Origin: Rhodanobacteraceae bacterium
GTDB lineage: Bacteria; Pseudomonadota; Gammaproteobacteria; Xanthomonadales; Rhodanobacteraceae
Length of the DNA stretch: 10,764 nt
Direction of reading: 5' to 3'
NCBI GenBank assembly: GCA_012270595.1
Contig: JAAXIA010000133.1
Coordinates: forward strand, 1-10,764
Positions 1 to 7,769 of this stretch are shown piece after piece. Positions within the stretch are counted from its first letter, which is position 1. The number at the start of each line of letters is the position of its first letter. The notes beneath the pieces are model-generated. The model was not told the origin of the DNA. It searched no databases and saw nothing but the letters and a program-made list of their open reading frames with translations. The translations under genes were made by a program, and so were the position numbers.

Positions 1-40
1 CTGAATAGATCAGAGATTCCCTAAGTGTTTCGCTGTCCAT
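1..40 (-). CDS. Possible start of a gene cut by the window edge
   Basis: An ATG at 40-38 on the minus strand opens a frame that stays open to the edge (13 codons, reading MDSETLRESLIYS). A GAGG motif lies 7 nt upstream, a good ribosome binding site, and the ATG is 35 nt after the ribF stop, so it could be the next gene of the same operon. In many gammaproteobacteria ileS follows ribF, but these residues do not look like an IleS N-terminus, so I assign no product. The piece is too short to exclude a chance open frame. Confidence 0.3.
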   Translation of the reverse strand, partial: MDSETLRESLIYS

Positions 41-75
41 TGGTGAACCTCAGGATTGGAAGCGCGCTTTCATCA

Positions 76-1020
76 CTATGTGAGTGCCGGGCTCATGCCG
101 AGGATTTCCCGCGCCGCGCGCGCGTCACGCACCATCTGGGTCTTCAGTGCATCCAGACTAGAAAATTTCTCCTCATCACGTAATTTGGCAACAAACTCCA
201 CCGCCATGCGCCGACCATAAAGATCGCCATCAAAATCAAACAAGTGCGCCTCCAGCAGCGGTTCACTTACACTATTGACCGTAGGGCGCAGTCCCAGACT
301 AGCCACACCAGGCCAGCTGCACGGACTTTCATCCATCCCCACACGCACAGCGAAGATGCCATGCACCGGCTTCACTCGCTGCGACGAAGAAAGATTGGCC
401 GTGGGAAAGCCCAACGTTCGGCCCACCTGATTGCCACGCATCACCCTACCCTCAATCACGAAAGGGCGACCAAGCAGCTGTGCCGCACCGGCAAACTCGT
501 CAGCCGCCAGCAAGGCACGTATCCGGCTCGCTGAAATGCGCGTACCACCAAGCAGCACTGAGGGCATGACCTGAACCGCAAAACCAAGATCGGCCCCCAT
601 ATCTACCAGCAAATCGACTGCGCCAGCACGCTTTTGACCGAAACGAAAATCGGCGCCCACCCAGACCTCACGCACGGCCAGGCGCTCAACCAGTACCCGA
701 AGCACAAAATCCTGCGCCGACATGTTTGCCAGTGTTGCGTTGAAGCGCAGCATCAAGACATCGGCCATACCTGCAATAGCAAAGCCATTGAGCTTTTCGC
801 GCACGCTGGATAAGCGCGGCACCGGCTCTTTCGAAAAAAATGTCCGTGGTAAGGGTTCAAAACTCACCGCCACCGGTACGCATCCGCGTTCCAGTGAACG
901 CACGCGCACCTGCGACAGTAAAGCCTGGTGCCCGCGGTGCAAGCCATCAAACGCACCAATGGCCACTACGCTACTGCCTGAGATCAGGCACGGCCCCGTG
1001 ACATCCCGAGAGAGTCTCAT
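76..1020 (-). CDS. ribF: Bifunctional riboflavin kinase / FAD synthetase
   Basis: RibF is a cytoplasmic enzyme that phosphorylates riboflavin to FMN and then adenylylates FMN to FAD. From the ATG at 1020 the protein has 314 residues, the normal family length. The N-terminal FMN adenylyltransferase domain carries the nucleotidyltransferase signature GAFDGLHRGH (HRGH at residues 28-31) and the later motif ISASRIRALL. The C-terminal kinase domain shows GRTLGFPTANL, HGIFAVRV and the tail FDGDLYGRRMAVEFVAKLRDEEKF. Three ATGs stand in tandem (1026, 1023, 1020). I chose 1020 because RibF proteins begin only about 20 residues before the GxFDG motif. A GTG at 1065 would add 15 residues with no family counterpart. 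No strong ribosome binding site precedes any of them. The gene lies 117 nt downstream of murJ in the same direction, and a possible own promoter overlaps the start region. Confidence 0.96.
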   Translation of the reverse strand: MRLSRDVTGPCLISGSSVVAIGAFDGLHRGHQALLSQVRVRSLERGCVPVAVSFEPLPRTFFSKEPVPRLSSVREKLNGFAIAGMADVLMLRFNATLANMSAQDFVLRVLVERLAVREVWVGADFRFGQKRAGAVDLLVDMGADLGFAVQVMPSVLLGGTRISASRIRALLAADEFAGAAQLLGRPFVIEGRVMRGNQVGRTLGFPTANLSSSQRVKPVHGIFAVRVGMDESPCSWPGVASLGLRPTVNSVSEPLLEAHLFDFDGDLYGRRMAVEFVAKLRDEEKFSSLDALKTQMVRDARAAREILGMSPALT

Positions 1021-1030
1021 CATCATCCAA

Positions 1031-1077
1031 AGTATAGGAAACTCCGAACAAGCTCGTCTACGCACTTATGTACATAA
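1031..1077 (-). promoter_or_regulatory. Possible ribF promoter with a 12-bp palindrome upstream
   Basis: On the minus strand a -35-like TAGACG (1060-1055, 4/6) is followed after 18 nt by a -10-like TATACT (1036-1031, 5/6). Transcription would start only a few bases before or at the tandem ribF ATGs, so the message would be nearly leaderless. Just upstream lies the perfect palindrome TTATGTACATAA (1066-1077), which could be a protein-binding site. This rests on consensus matching by eye only. Confidence 0.4.
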
Positions 1078-1137
1078 AAAACTCAGCATGCGTCATGGAG
1101 GCATCAAGGCATACTTAAAACCAGGGCGCTCGCCACA

Positions 1138-2745
1138 TCAGTTCTGATACAGCTCGCGCAACCGCCACCCACATGCCCACAAACTGCCCAGATAAGCCAG
1201 CAACCCGGTCACCACCAGCACGGCAAGATGCCAGGCTCTGACCACCACCGACACCTGAGACCAGTGCGGCCACAAGTAGCACCCCGTCACCAGCACCAGT
1301 ACCATTAGCGCGCAGGACAGAGCAAGACGCAACCAGTGCCGCCGCCAGCCTGGCTGACGCTGATAGATCCCCGCCTGCTTCAACCAATGCCACAACAAGG
1401 CAAACTGCAGGTAATTGGAGAAAACACTCGCCAACGCCAAACCCACATGCAAACCAGGAACCTGCGCAAAACCCGCTAACCAGCCGAGCTGTTTTTGCAC
1501 CGGTGTCCCCCAGCATACAAACAGCAAGCTCACCAGAAAAGCGTTGAATAACATATTCACAACGAGCGACACCAGCGCCGCCCGCACCGGTGTGCGAGTG
1601 TCCTGCCGTGCATAGAACGCCGGCAAAATAACCTTGACCAGGGCATAAGCGGGCACACCAATACTTAAGGCCATCGTCGACAGACTGGTCATATGCGTGT
1701 CGAATGCGGTGTACTGCCCATTCTGAAAAAAGGTACTCACTATAGGCCTGGCCAACAACAGCAAAGCAAGCATTGCCGGCACCGCGATCAGCAAAGTGGT
1801 ACGCATCCCCCAGTCCAGAGAGCGGGAAAAAGCGCCGCGATCCGTGCTCAGATAGTGCCGCGACAGCATCGGCAAAATCACCGTACCCATGGCCACACCA
1901 AACACTCCAAGAGGCAGCTCAAGAAGGCGCGTAGACTGATACATCCAGGTCTGCGAGCCAGTCACCAGGAGAGTAATCAATACCGTATCCAGCAACAGGT
2001 TAAGCTGCCCCACCGAGGCACCGAACAATGTAGGCAGCATCAATTTCATGATCCGACGTACCTGCCGGTGCCGCCACCCCCAACGCGGCAAGGACAACAG
2101 ACCCAGCCCACGAAAAGAGGGCAGAAAAAAAAGCAACTGCAACACCCCCGCCAGCAACACCGCCCAACCCAGCGCCTTGATCGGCACACGTAAGTGTGGA
2201 GCCAGCCACAAGGCAGCTGTAATCATGCACGCATTGAGAATCACCGGTGCTAGCGCCGGCAGGGCGAAACGATGAAAGCTATTGAGTACGCCACTGGCCA
2301 GCGCCGTCAGCGATACAAAAAGTAAATAAGGAAAGGTCAGTCGCAGTAGGCTGACCACCAAACCAAACTTGTACGGCTGATCCAGTGCGCCAGGAGCGAA
2401 CAGCGTCGCCAGTTGTGATGTAAAGATCAAACCCAATGCCGTCAGCACCAGCAACACACCTCCCAGGGTGCCGGCCACGCGCGCGGTCAACGCCTTGAGC
2501 GCGTTGTGACTGTCCGTTTCCTTCGCTTCCGTAAAAACCGGTACGAAAGCTGTAGAAAACGAGCCTTCGGCAAACAGGCGACGCATAAAGTTAGGAATAC
2601 GAAAAGCAATCACAAATGCATCGGTGGCCACTGAAGCACCAAATACGTGGCTCATCGCCATATCCCGAACCAGGCCAAGCACCCGCGAAACCATGGTAAC
2701 GCTACTGAACGAAAGCAATCCGCGCAGCATACCGTGAGATTTCAT
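1138..2745 (-). CDS. murJ: Lipid II flippase MurJ (MviN)
   Basis: MurJ is an inner-membrane transporter of the MOP superfamily that flips undecaprenyl-linked lipid II to the periplasmic face for peptidoglycan synthesis. From the ATG at 2745 the protein has 535 residues and is hydrophobic over nearly its whole length, as expected for a family with about 14 membrane helices. The N-terminal block SRVLGLVRD ... ATDAFVIAFRIPN ... RRLFAEG is characteristic. R21, R27, D42 and R55 align with E. coli R18, R24, D39 and R52, residues important for flipping. The frame is open to 2994, but the 83 extra residues are not MurJ-like and run into the rpsT promoter. An alternative start at 2730 would drop five residues. 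No good ribosome binding site precedes either ATG. murJ is divergent from rpsT and followed by ribF. Confidence 0.96.
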   Translation of the reverse strand: MKSHGMLRGLLSFSSVTMVSRVLGLVRDMAMSHVFGASVATDAFVIAFRIPNFMRRLFAEGSFSTAFVPVFTEAKETDSHNALKALTARVAGTLGGVLLVLTALGLIFTSQLATLFAPGALDQPYKFGLVVSLLRLTFPYLLFVSLTALASGVLNSFHRFALPALAPVILNACMITAALWLAPHLRVPIKALGWAVLLAGVLQLLFFLPSFRGLGLLSLPRWGWRHRQVRRIMKLMLPTLFGASVGQLNLLLDTVLITLLVTGSQTWMYQSTRLLELPLGVFGVAMGTVILPMLSRHYLSTDRGAFSRSLDWGMRTTLLIAVPAMLALLLLARPIVSTFFQNGQYTAFDTHMTSLSTMALSIGVPAYALVKVILPAFYARQDTRTPVRAALVSLVVNMLFNAFLVSLLFVCWGTPVQKQLGWLAGFAQVPGLHVGLALASVFSNYLQFALLWHWLKQAGIYQRQPGWRRHWLRLALSCALMVLVLVTGCYLWPHWSQVSVVVRAWHLAVLVVTGLLAYLGSLWACGWRLRELYQN

Positions 2746-2836
2746 GGTGTCGTAACCATCTGTGGGAATACCTCGGCAGAAGTATGGATTAAAACGACCG
2801 CACAACGCAGAATAACAGGCTTTACAAAGAAGATCA

Positions 2837-2879
2837 TAAACAGCTTTCTGGTTGGTAAGCAGTTTTCTGGTTGGCAACC
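2837..2879. repeat. Tandem 19-bp repeat plus a short palindrome
   Basis: Two adjacent 19-bp units (2837-2855 and 2856-2874) differ at only two positions. Their shared core is TTTCTGGTTGG. The second unit runs into an 11-bp palindrome, GGTTG-G-CAACC (2869-2879). The array lies between murJ and rpsT, about 25 bp upstream of the rpsT -35 element, where a regulator could act on either gene. No protein is known to me for this motif. Confidence 0.6.
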
Positions 2880-2902
2880 ACCACAGGTATGCTTGAATCC
2901 TC

Positions 2903-2931
2903 TTGATCTCACGGCATAAAGCATGGATAAT
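2903..2931 (+). promoter_or_regulatory. rpsT promoter, sigma-70 type
   Basis: TTGATC (2903-2908, 4/6 match to the -35 consensus) and GATAAT (2926-2931, 5/6 match to the -10) are separated by the ideal 17 nt. Transcription would start near 2938, giving a 5' leader of about 42 nt before the TTG start of rpsT. Confidence 0.7.
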
Positions 2932-2980
2932 GAAGGGTCCGGTTTTATTACTACTGTACATCTGTTTCTGGAGTGCTACC

Positions 2981-3244
2981 TTGGCTAATATCAAGTCTGC
3001 AAAGAAGCGTGCGCGTCAGTCCGAGCATCGTCGCCTGCGGCATGGCAGCGCCCGCTCGATGATTCGCAGCGCCCTCAAGAAAGTCGTTAAGGCTATCGAG
3101 TCCAAAGACAAGGCCGCTGCCACAACTGCTTTTAGCGCCGCTCAACCGCTGATGGAAGGCTACGCCAGTCGTGGTCTGATTCACAGGAACAAGGCCGCCC
3201 GCCACAAGAGTCGTCTGAACGCGAAGATTCGCGAACTGAGCTGA
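2981..3244 (+). CDS. rpsT: 30S ribosomal protein S20
   Basis: S20 is a small basic protein that binds 16S rRNA early in 30S assembly. The product has 87 residues, exactly the E. coli length. It shows the family N-terminus [13 protein letters not shown], a Lys/Arg-rich helical body, and the motif [15 protein letters not shown] near the C-terminus. The start is TTG at 2981, preceded by GGAG (2970-2973) with 7 nt spacing. The frame stays open upstream to an ATG at 2903, but those 26 residues are hydrophobic, unlike S20, and overlap the promoter. E. coli rpsT also starts with UUG, which keeps its translation low and sensitive to S20 feedback, so the same control is likely here. rpsT is transcribed alone, divergent from murJ. 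Confidence 0.97.
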   Translation: MANIKSAKKRARQSEHRRLRHGSARSMIRSALKKVVKAIESKDKAAATTAFSAAQPLMEGYASRGLIHRNKAARHKSRLNAKIRELS

Positions 3245-3312
3245 TCGTGGGTGCTGACCGCACTGTCCTCGCTGTTCCATCATCAACCTGGCTGCACCTC
3301 AAGGCGAAGGCA

Positions 3313-3343
3313 TGTGCGTTGAAGAGACGCACAATATGTTGTT
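3313..3343 (+). terminator. Probable rpsT terminator
   Basis: A 7-bp stem, TGTGCGT (3313-3319) with ACGCACA (3327-3333), encloses a 7-nt loop. It is followed by a T-rich but interrupted stretch (ATATGTTGTTGTT). The position, about 70 nt after the rpsT stop, fits. The imperfect T-tract makes it weaker than a textbook terminator. Confidence 0.5.
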
Positions 3344-3398
3344 GTTCCTGTTTTCCTAACGACGCGTTACGCTGCATTCCATGTAAACCATCTTTCGG

Positions 3399-3524
3399 TA
3401 TAACGCTTAACCTCCTCCCTTAATGCGCTCGACCCGCGAGCAGGGTGAGATGCACCCTTGGGGCTTTTTCCGAGAAACTTAAGCCCAACCACTCATCAGC
3501 GAGGTTTATTCAGCCATTAAACCT
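3399..3524 (+). ncRNA. Candidate structured RNA (small RNA or prfC leader)
   Basis: The 380-nt gap between rpsT and prfC has no gene but contains consecutive possible hairpins. The first is GCTCG/CGAGC (3427-3441). The second, AGGGTG/CACCCT (3442-3458), follows directly. A third is a bulged stem of GGGGCTT with AAGCCC (about 3459-3487). The perfect 7-bp inverted repeat AGGTTTA/TAAACCT (3502-3508 and 3518-3524) follows. A -10-like TATAAC (3399-3404) precedes the C-rich CCTCCTCCC (3411-3419), and five Ts stand at 3465-3469 after the second hairpin. This could be a small RNA of about 60 nt ending at the Ts, or part of a long leader of prfC. I recognise no known RNA family. The -35 element is poor (3/6). 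Confidence 0.3.
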
Positions 3525-3591
3525 GCTTGGTCTATTCGTTTGATAAAGCGCTTAAATGACCCGCCCCACGCGACCATCTTGTGGGATACGA

Positions 3592-3645
3592 CCCTTAAGG
3601 GCTTGCCATATGACTGTTATGACTCATGAGCACGCACCAAAATGA
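3592..3645 (+). promoter_or_regulatory. Mini-ORF with ribosome binding site overlapping the prfC start
   Basis: AAGGG (3597-3601) lies 8 nt before an ATG at 3610 that opens an 11-codon frame ([11 protein letters not shown]) ending in TGA at 3643-3645, inside prfC and in a different frame. The prfC ATG at 3626 has no ribosome binding site of its own, so translation of the mini-ORF may deliver ribosomes to prfC. The AAGGG is part of the palindrome CCCTTAAGGG (3592-3601). Its neighbour GGGCTT (3599-3604) can pair with AAGCCC at 3481-3486, which could mask the site. The 11 codons may also be chance. Confidence 0.35.
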
Positions 3646-5227
3646 AACGCGCCAACGCCGCACCTTCGCCATTATCAGCCATCCCGACGCGGGGAAAACT
3701 ACGCTGACCGAAAAACTGCTGCTTTTTGGTGGTGCCATTCAAATGGCCGGCTCGGTGAAGGCGCGTAAGGCCTCACGTCACGCCACTTCCGACTGGATGG
3801 CTCTGGAAAAAGAGCGCGGTATCTCAGTCACATCCTCAGTGATGCAGTTCCACTACAAAAATCGCATCGTGAATCTTCTGGATACACCAGGCCACGCGGA
3901 CTTCTCTGAAGATACCTACCGCGTACTGACTGCTGTGGACTCGGCACTCATGGTGATCGACTGCGCCAAAGGCGTGGAGGAACGCACCATCAAATTGATG
4001 GATGTATGTCGCCTGCGCGACACCCCTGTCATGACCTTTATCAACAAGCTCGATCGTGAGGGCAAGTCGCCGATTGAACTACTGGATGAAGTGGAATCTG
4101 TATTAGGTATCGCCTGTGCTCCGATCCTCTGGCCCATCGGCATGGGCCAGCGTCTGCGTGGCGTGTATCACCTGGCACGCGATGAGGTGCATTTGTTCGA
4201 AGCAGGCAAAAACTTTAACCGGCAGGATGCGACCATCTTCAACGGGCTTGATGCCCCAGGGCTGGAAACTATAGTCGGTGCCGACGCACTGGCCGAATTG
4301 CGCGAAGATCTGGAACTGGTACGAGGCGCTACACCCGCCTTTAATCTGGACGATTACCTTGCCGGACGACTTAGCCCTGTGTTTTTTGGTTCAGCAGTCA
4401 ACAATTTTGGTGTGCAACTCCTCCTGGACTTTTTTGTGGAGCATGCGCCATCACCACGCCCACACGCCACCAGCACGCGCCAAGTGCAACCGGAAGAAGA
4501 AAAACTTAGCGGTTTTGTGTTCAAAATCCAGGCCAATATGGATCCTGCGCATCGCGACCGCGTAGCCTTCATGCGCATCTGTTCAGGTACCTACCATAGT
4601 GGAATGAAAATGCTGCAAACCCGTACCCGCAAGGAAATACGCATCGCCAATGCCCTGAGCTTTATGGCTTCCGACCGTGACATCGTAGAGCACGCCTATC
4701 CGGGTGACGTTATTGGCATCCATAACCATGGCACCATCGCTATCGGCGATAGCTTTACTGAAGGCGAAAACATTCATTTCCTGGGCATTCCGAATTTCGC
4801 GCCTGAGTTATTCCGTCGTGCCCGGCTGCGTGACCCCTTAAAAATGAAGGCACTTCAAAAAGGCCTGTCCCAGCTTTCAGAAGAAGGAGCAACGCAATTC
4901 TTCCGTCCACTGATGTCCAACGACCTGATTCTTGGCGCTGTGGGTGTACTGCAGTTTGATGTGGTCGCCTATCGCCTTAAAGATGAATACGGAGTTGAGG
5001 CCAGTTTCGAAGCGACCAACATGAGCACCGCACGCTGGGTACGCTGCGAGGATGTCAAGGAACTGGACGAATTCCGTGAACGAAACGCAAGCAATCTGGC
5101 ACTAGATAATGCAGGGGAACTGGTTTATATTGCGCCGTCGAGGGTCAACCTGCAACTCACCCAGGAACGCTGGGCACATATTCAGTTTTCTGCAACACGC
5201 GAGCACGCCTGCGGCGTGCCTGTGTGA
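3626..5227 (+). CDS. prfC: Peptide chain release factor 3
   Basis: RF3 is a cytoplasmic translational GTPase that removes RF1/RF2 from the ribosome after peptide release. The 533-residue product is colinear with E. coli RF3. The GTPase motifs are intact: P-loop SHPDAGKTT (18-26), switch I GISVT (65-69), DTPGH (86-90) and NKLD (140-143). RF3-typical blocks follow, such as [53 protein letters not shown] and VGVLQFDVV. The C-terminus, [11 protein letters not shown], is slightly longer than in E. coli. The start is fixed: an in-frame TGA lies at 3620-3622, and the first conserved residues ([10 protein letters not shown]) come 11 codons after the only ATG. No Shine-Dalgarno sequence precedes this ATG. 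prfC converges on fadE with a 66-nt gap. Confidence 0.97.
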   Translation: MSTHQNETRQRRTFAIISHPDAGKTTLTEKLLLFGGAIQMAGSVKARKASRHATSDWMALEKERGISVTSSVMQFHYKNRIVNLLDTPGHADFSEDTYRVLTAVDSALMVIDCAKGVEERTIKLMDVCRLRDTPVMTFINKLDREGKSPIELLDEVESVLGIACAPILWPIGMGQRLRGVYHLARDEVHLFEAGKNFNRQDATIFNGLDAPGLETIVGADALAELREDLELVRGATPAFNLDDYLAGRLSPVFFGSAVNNFGVQLLLDFFVEHAPSPRPHATSTRQVQPEEEKLSGFVFKIQANMDPAHRDRVAFMRICSGTYHSGMKMLQTRTRKEIRIANALSFMASDRDIVEHAYPGDVIGIHNHGTIAIGDSFTEGENIHFLGIPNFAPELFRRARLRDPLKMKALQKGLSQLSEEGATQFFRPLMSNDLILGAVGVLQFDVVAYRLKDEYGVEASFEATNMSTARWVRCEDVKELDEFRERNASNLALDNAGELVYIAPSRVNLQLTQERWAHIQFSATREHACGVPV

Positions 5228-5254
5228 CCAACAGGGCACAACACATCACATCGG

Positions 5255-5277
5255 AGAAAGCCCCCTTGGCGGGGGGC
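5255..5277 (-). terminator. fadE terminator, between convergent genes
   Basis: A 6-bp all-GC stem, GCCCCC (5260-5265) with GGGGGC (5272-5277), has a 6-nt loop. Read on the minus strand it is followed by TTTCT, so it suits termination of fadE, whose stop codon lies 17 nt upstream. On the plus strand no T-tract follows, so its value for prfC is doubtful. Confidence 0.65.
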
Positions 5278-5293
5278 GGGATAACAACTTCGA

Positions 5294-7747
5294 TCAAGCT
5301 CTCTTATCGGCACGAGTCACCACCGCACACAACTCGGATGAATCAAAATCATCCACCGAAATGAACTCAAATACATTCGTGTGCACCTGCTTGAGCAGGT
5401 CGTGCTCAGTCTGATCAAGAACACCGGAGGCCTGTGCCTCGGCCAATTGCTCTTCGTACTCGTGGGACTTAAAACGTCCCGTTTTCAAAGCCTTCAGAAA
5501 CTTACGTTCCAGCGGTTCGGCAGCGACCACCTCAGGGAAAAGCGCATTCATCCGACCAATTGTATTATGTGGCGATGGCGTGAGATAAACCCATTCGGCA
5601 AGTCGTTCACGCGCTTCATTAGGTTCCGTGAGTAATGCCGCTACGCGATGTCCCAGACGATCAGAAGGCGGCGCCTCAAGACACCCTAGAGGAAACACGA
5701 AGAGGCGCAAGAGCCAGGCGACTGGACGCAGTGGGAAGTTCCCAATGGCACCTCTGAGCGCATTCTGGATTTGCCAGATACACTCATGGAACCCCCAGGC
5801 CAGAAGCGGACGATCCGCCTTGGGACACTGACTATCCTCATAGTATTTGAGCATGGCACTGGCGATGTAAAGGTAACTTAGCACATCGCCCAACCGTGCA
5901 GACAGCTTTTCCTTGAATTTCAGTTTGCCGCCAAGCACACCCATGAACACATCCGCACACAACGCCAGCGCCGCCGAATAGCGGTTAAGTTTACGGTAGT
6001 AAGGTCGCACGCTGGCATCACCGGCCGCAGCACCCAACCGCCCACCAGACAAACCCATCACCAAGCTGCGTAATACGTTGGAACAGGCAAAGCCGATATG
6101 ACCAAACAAGGCTTTATCAAATTCACGCAGACGCGTACCGTAGTCGCCTATGGATAATGCCTGCATTTCCTTGAGTACATAAGGATGGCAGCGAATCGCA
6201 CCCTGACCAAATATCATCAGGCAGCGCGTCATGATATTGGCACCTTCAACAGTAATCGCAATCGGTATTGAGCACCAACCGTTGCCCACATAATTTTTGG
6301 GGCCTAGCTGCACCGCTTTCCCACCATGAATATCCATGGTACCGCCGGCCACCGTACGCGCCCATTCGGTAGTGTGATACTTGGAAATCGCTGAAGACAC
6401 CGCGGGTTTTTCACCGCGATCCACAGCCGCAGCGGTGGCACGTGACAAGGCCATGCTGGCATAGGTAATACCACCAATGCGGGCCAGAGTCTCTTCCACA
6501 CCCTCGAAACGGGCGATAGCAAGACCAAACTGCTTGCGCATACGCGCGTAAATGCCGCTGGCAATGGTCGAGGCGCGCATAGCTCCAACCGCACTGGAGG
6601 GCAGCGAAATCGCACGTCCCACCGACAGGCATTCAACCAGCATGCGCCAGCCATGGCCAGCCATCTGCGGGCCACCAATCAAGGAAGACAAGGGCGCAAA
6701 TACACCTTTACCATGCACCGGTCCGTTCTGGAACGGCACATTCAACGGAAAATGGCGGCGACCAATCTGCAAGCCTGGCGTGGAACGCGGCAATAGTGCC
6801 AGCGTGATACCCAGATCTTCCTTGTCGCCAAGCAGATGCTCTGGATCATACATACGAAAAGCCAGGCCAACTACAGTAGCAATCGGTGCCAGTGTGATGT
6901 AGCGCTTCTCGAAGCTGAGCTTTACGCCTAGGGTTTCCACGGCATCGTGTGCCTGTTTGCACACGATGCCGTAATCAGGAATAGATGTCGCATCCGATCC
7001 GGCATAGGTGCCGGTCAGTGCAAAGCAGGGAATCTCCTCACCCACTGCCAGACGGGGAAGGTAATGGTCTTTCTGCTCCGCGGTGCCGTAGTGCATCAAA
7101 AGTTCCGCCGGCCCCAATGAGTTTGGCACCGCCACCGTCGTAGACAAGGTCGAGGACACCGAAGCCAGCTTCTGTAATACGGCCGAATGCGCCAACGCGG
7201 AGAATTGCAAACCACCGTACTGCTTGGGAATAATCATGCCAAAAAACTTGTTTTTCTTGGCAAATTCCCAAACCTCCGGCGGCAGATCGGCCAGCTCGTG
7301 GCAAATCTGCCAATCATCTACCATCGCACAGAGTTCTTCCACGGGGCCATCCATAAAAGCCTGTTCCTCGCTGCTCAATGCTGGTCGCGGCTGACGCAAT
7401 AACTGGTTCCAGTCCGGTTTACCTGAGAACAGCTCCCCTTCAAAACCAACTGTACCGGCGTCCAGAGCCGTCTGTTCGGTTTCTGACAGCGTGGGGGTCA
7501 CCTTGGCATACGCTTTAAGAAGCGGTCCGCTTATCTGTCTGCGGCGAAAACCCGGCGTCATTAACGGAACGACCACTAGCAGCTCAATAAGCAGCAACAC
7601 AATCGTGAGCATGATCGTATGCGCCAGCAGCCCCACCACCAATGTCACCAACACCGTGACGGCAGCCCCAACTACCAGCCGCACGCGGTGATACACACAA
7701 GTTCCCATAGCAAAAAGTGCCGCCAGCAAGGTCAAAATCACGTACAT
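5294..7747 (-). CDS. fadE: Membrane-associated acyl-CoA dehydrogenase, FadE type
   Basis: FadE is the FAD-dependent enzyme that oxidises acyl-CoA to 2-enoyl-CoA, the first step of fatty-acid beta-oxidation. At 817 residues it matches the long FadE class (E. coli 814), not the usual 380-residue dehydrogenases. The first 65 residues form about three hydrophobic segments (roughly 2-19, 24-41, 44-63), a membrane anchor. The core shows PVEELC-MVDDWQI-HELADLPPE, KYRITLAPIAT-like KRYITLAPIAT, IGRRHFPLNVPFQNGP, MLVECLSVGR and SIPIAITVEGANIMTR. E501 in this last block is the likely catalytic base by analogy with the YEG motif of the superfamily. The C-terminal FadE domain is complete and ends in ISVDDFDSSEL. 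The flavin-site block reads ALTGTYAGSDA where E. coli has ALTSPEAGSDA. The start ATG at 7747 has a GGGGG run 8 nt upstream. fadE is divergent from a TetR regulator and probably repressed through the operator at 7892-7915. Confidence 0.95.
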   Translation of the reverse strand: MYVILTLLAALFAMGTCVYHRVRLVVGAAVTVLVTLVVGLLAHTIMLTIVLLLIELLVVVPLMTPGFRRRQISGPLLKAYAKVTPTLSETEQTALDAGTVGFEGELFSGKPDWNQLLRQPRPALSSEEQAFMDGPVEELCAMVDDWQICHELADLPPEVWEFAKKNKFFGMIIPKQYGGLQFSALAHSAVLQKLASVSSTLSTTVAVPNSLGPAELLMHYGTAEQKDHYLPRLAVGEEIPCFALTGTYAGSDATSIPDYGIVCKQAHDAVETLGVKLSFEKRYITLAPIATVVGLAFRMYDPEHLLGDKEDLGITLALLPRSTPGLQIGRRHFPLNVPFQNGPVHGKGVFAPLSSLIGGPQMAGHGWRMLVECLSVGRAISLPSSAVGAMRASTIASGIYARMRKQFGLAIARFEGVEETLARIGGITYASMALSRATAAAVDRGEKPAVSSAISKYHTTEWARTVAGGTMDIHGGKAVQLGPKNYVGNGWCSIPIAITVEGANIMTRCLMIFGQGAIRCHPYVLKEMQALSIGDYGTRLREFDKALFGHIGFACSNVLRSLVMGLSGGRLGAAAGDASVRPYYRKLNRYSAALALCADVFMGVLGGKLKFKEKLSARLGDVLSYLYIASAMLKYYEDSQCPKADRPLLAWGFHECIWQIQNALRGAIGNFPLRPVAWLLRLFVFPLGCLEAPPSDRLGHRVAALLTEPNEARERLAEWVYLTPSPHNTIGRMNALFPEVVAAEPLERKFLKALKTGRFKSHEYEEQLAEAQASGVLDQTEHDLLKQVHTNVFEFISVDDFDSSELCAVVTRADKRA

Positions 7748-7769
7748 CTTGCATACCCCCGGTTGCGAT

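Noticed and set aside
722..1147. 141-codon plus-strand frame opposite ribF
   Set aside because: It is a frame shadow of ribF: its Arg/Lys/Pro-rich composition mirrors the codons of the real gene.
2903..2980. N-terminal extension of rpsT from an ATG at 2903
   Set aside because: The 26 extra residues are hydrophobic and overlap the promoter. S20 begins at the TTG, with a good ribosome binding site and the exact family length.
2746..2994. N-terminal extension of murJ by 83 residues
   Set aside because: The added residues are not MurJ-like, and the region holds the rpsT promoter and tandem repeat. The family N-terminus begins at 2745.
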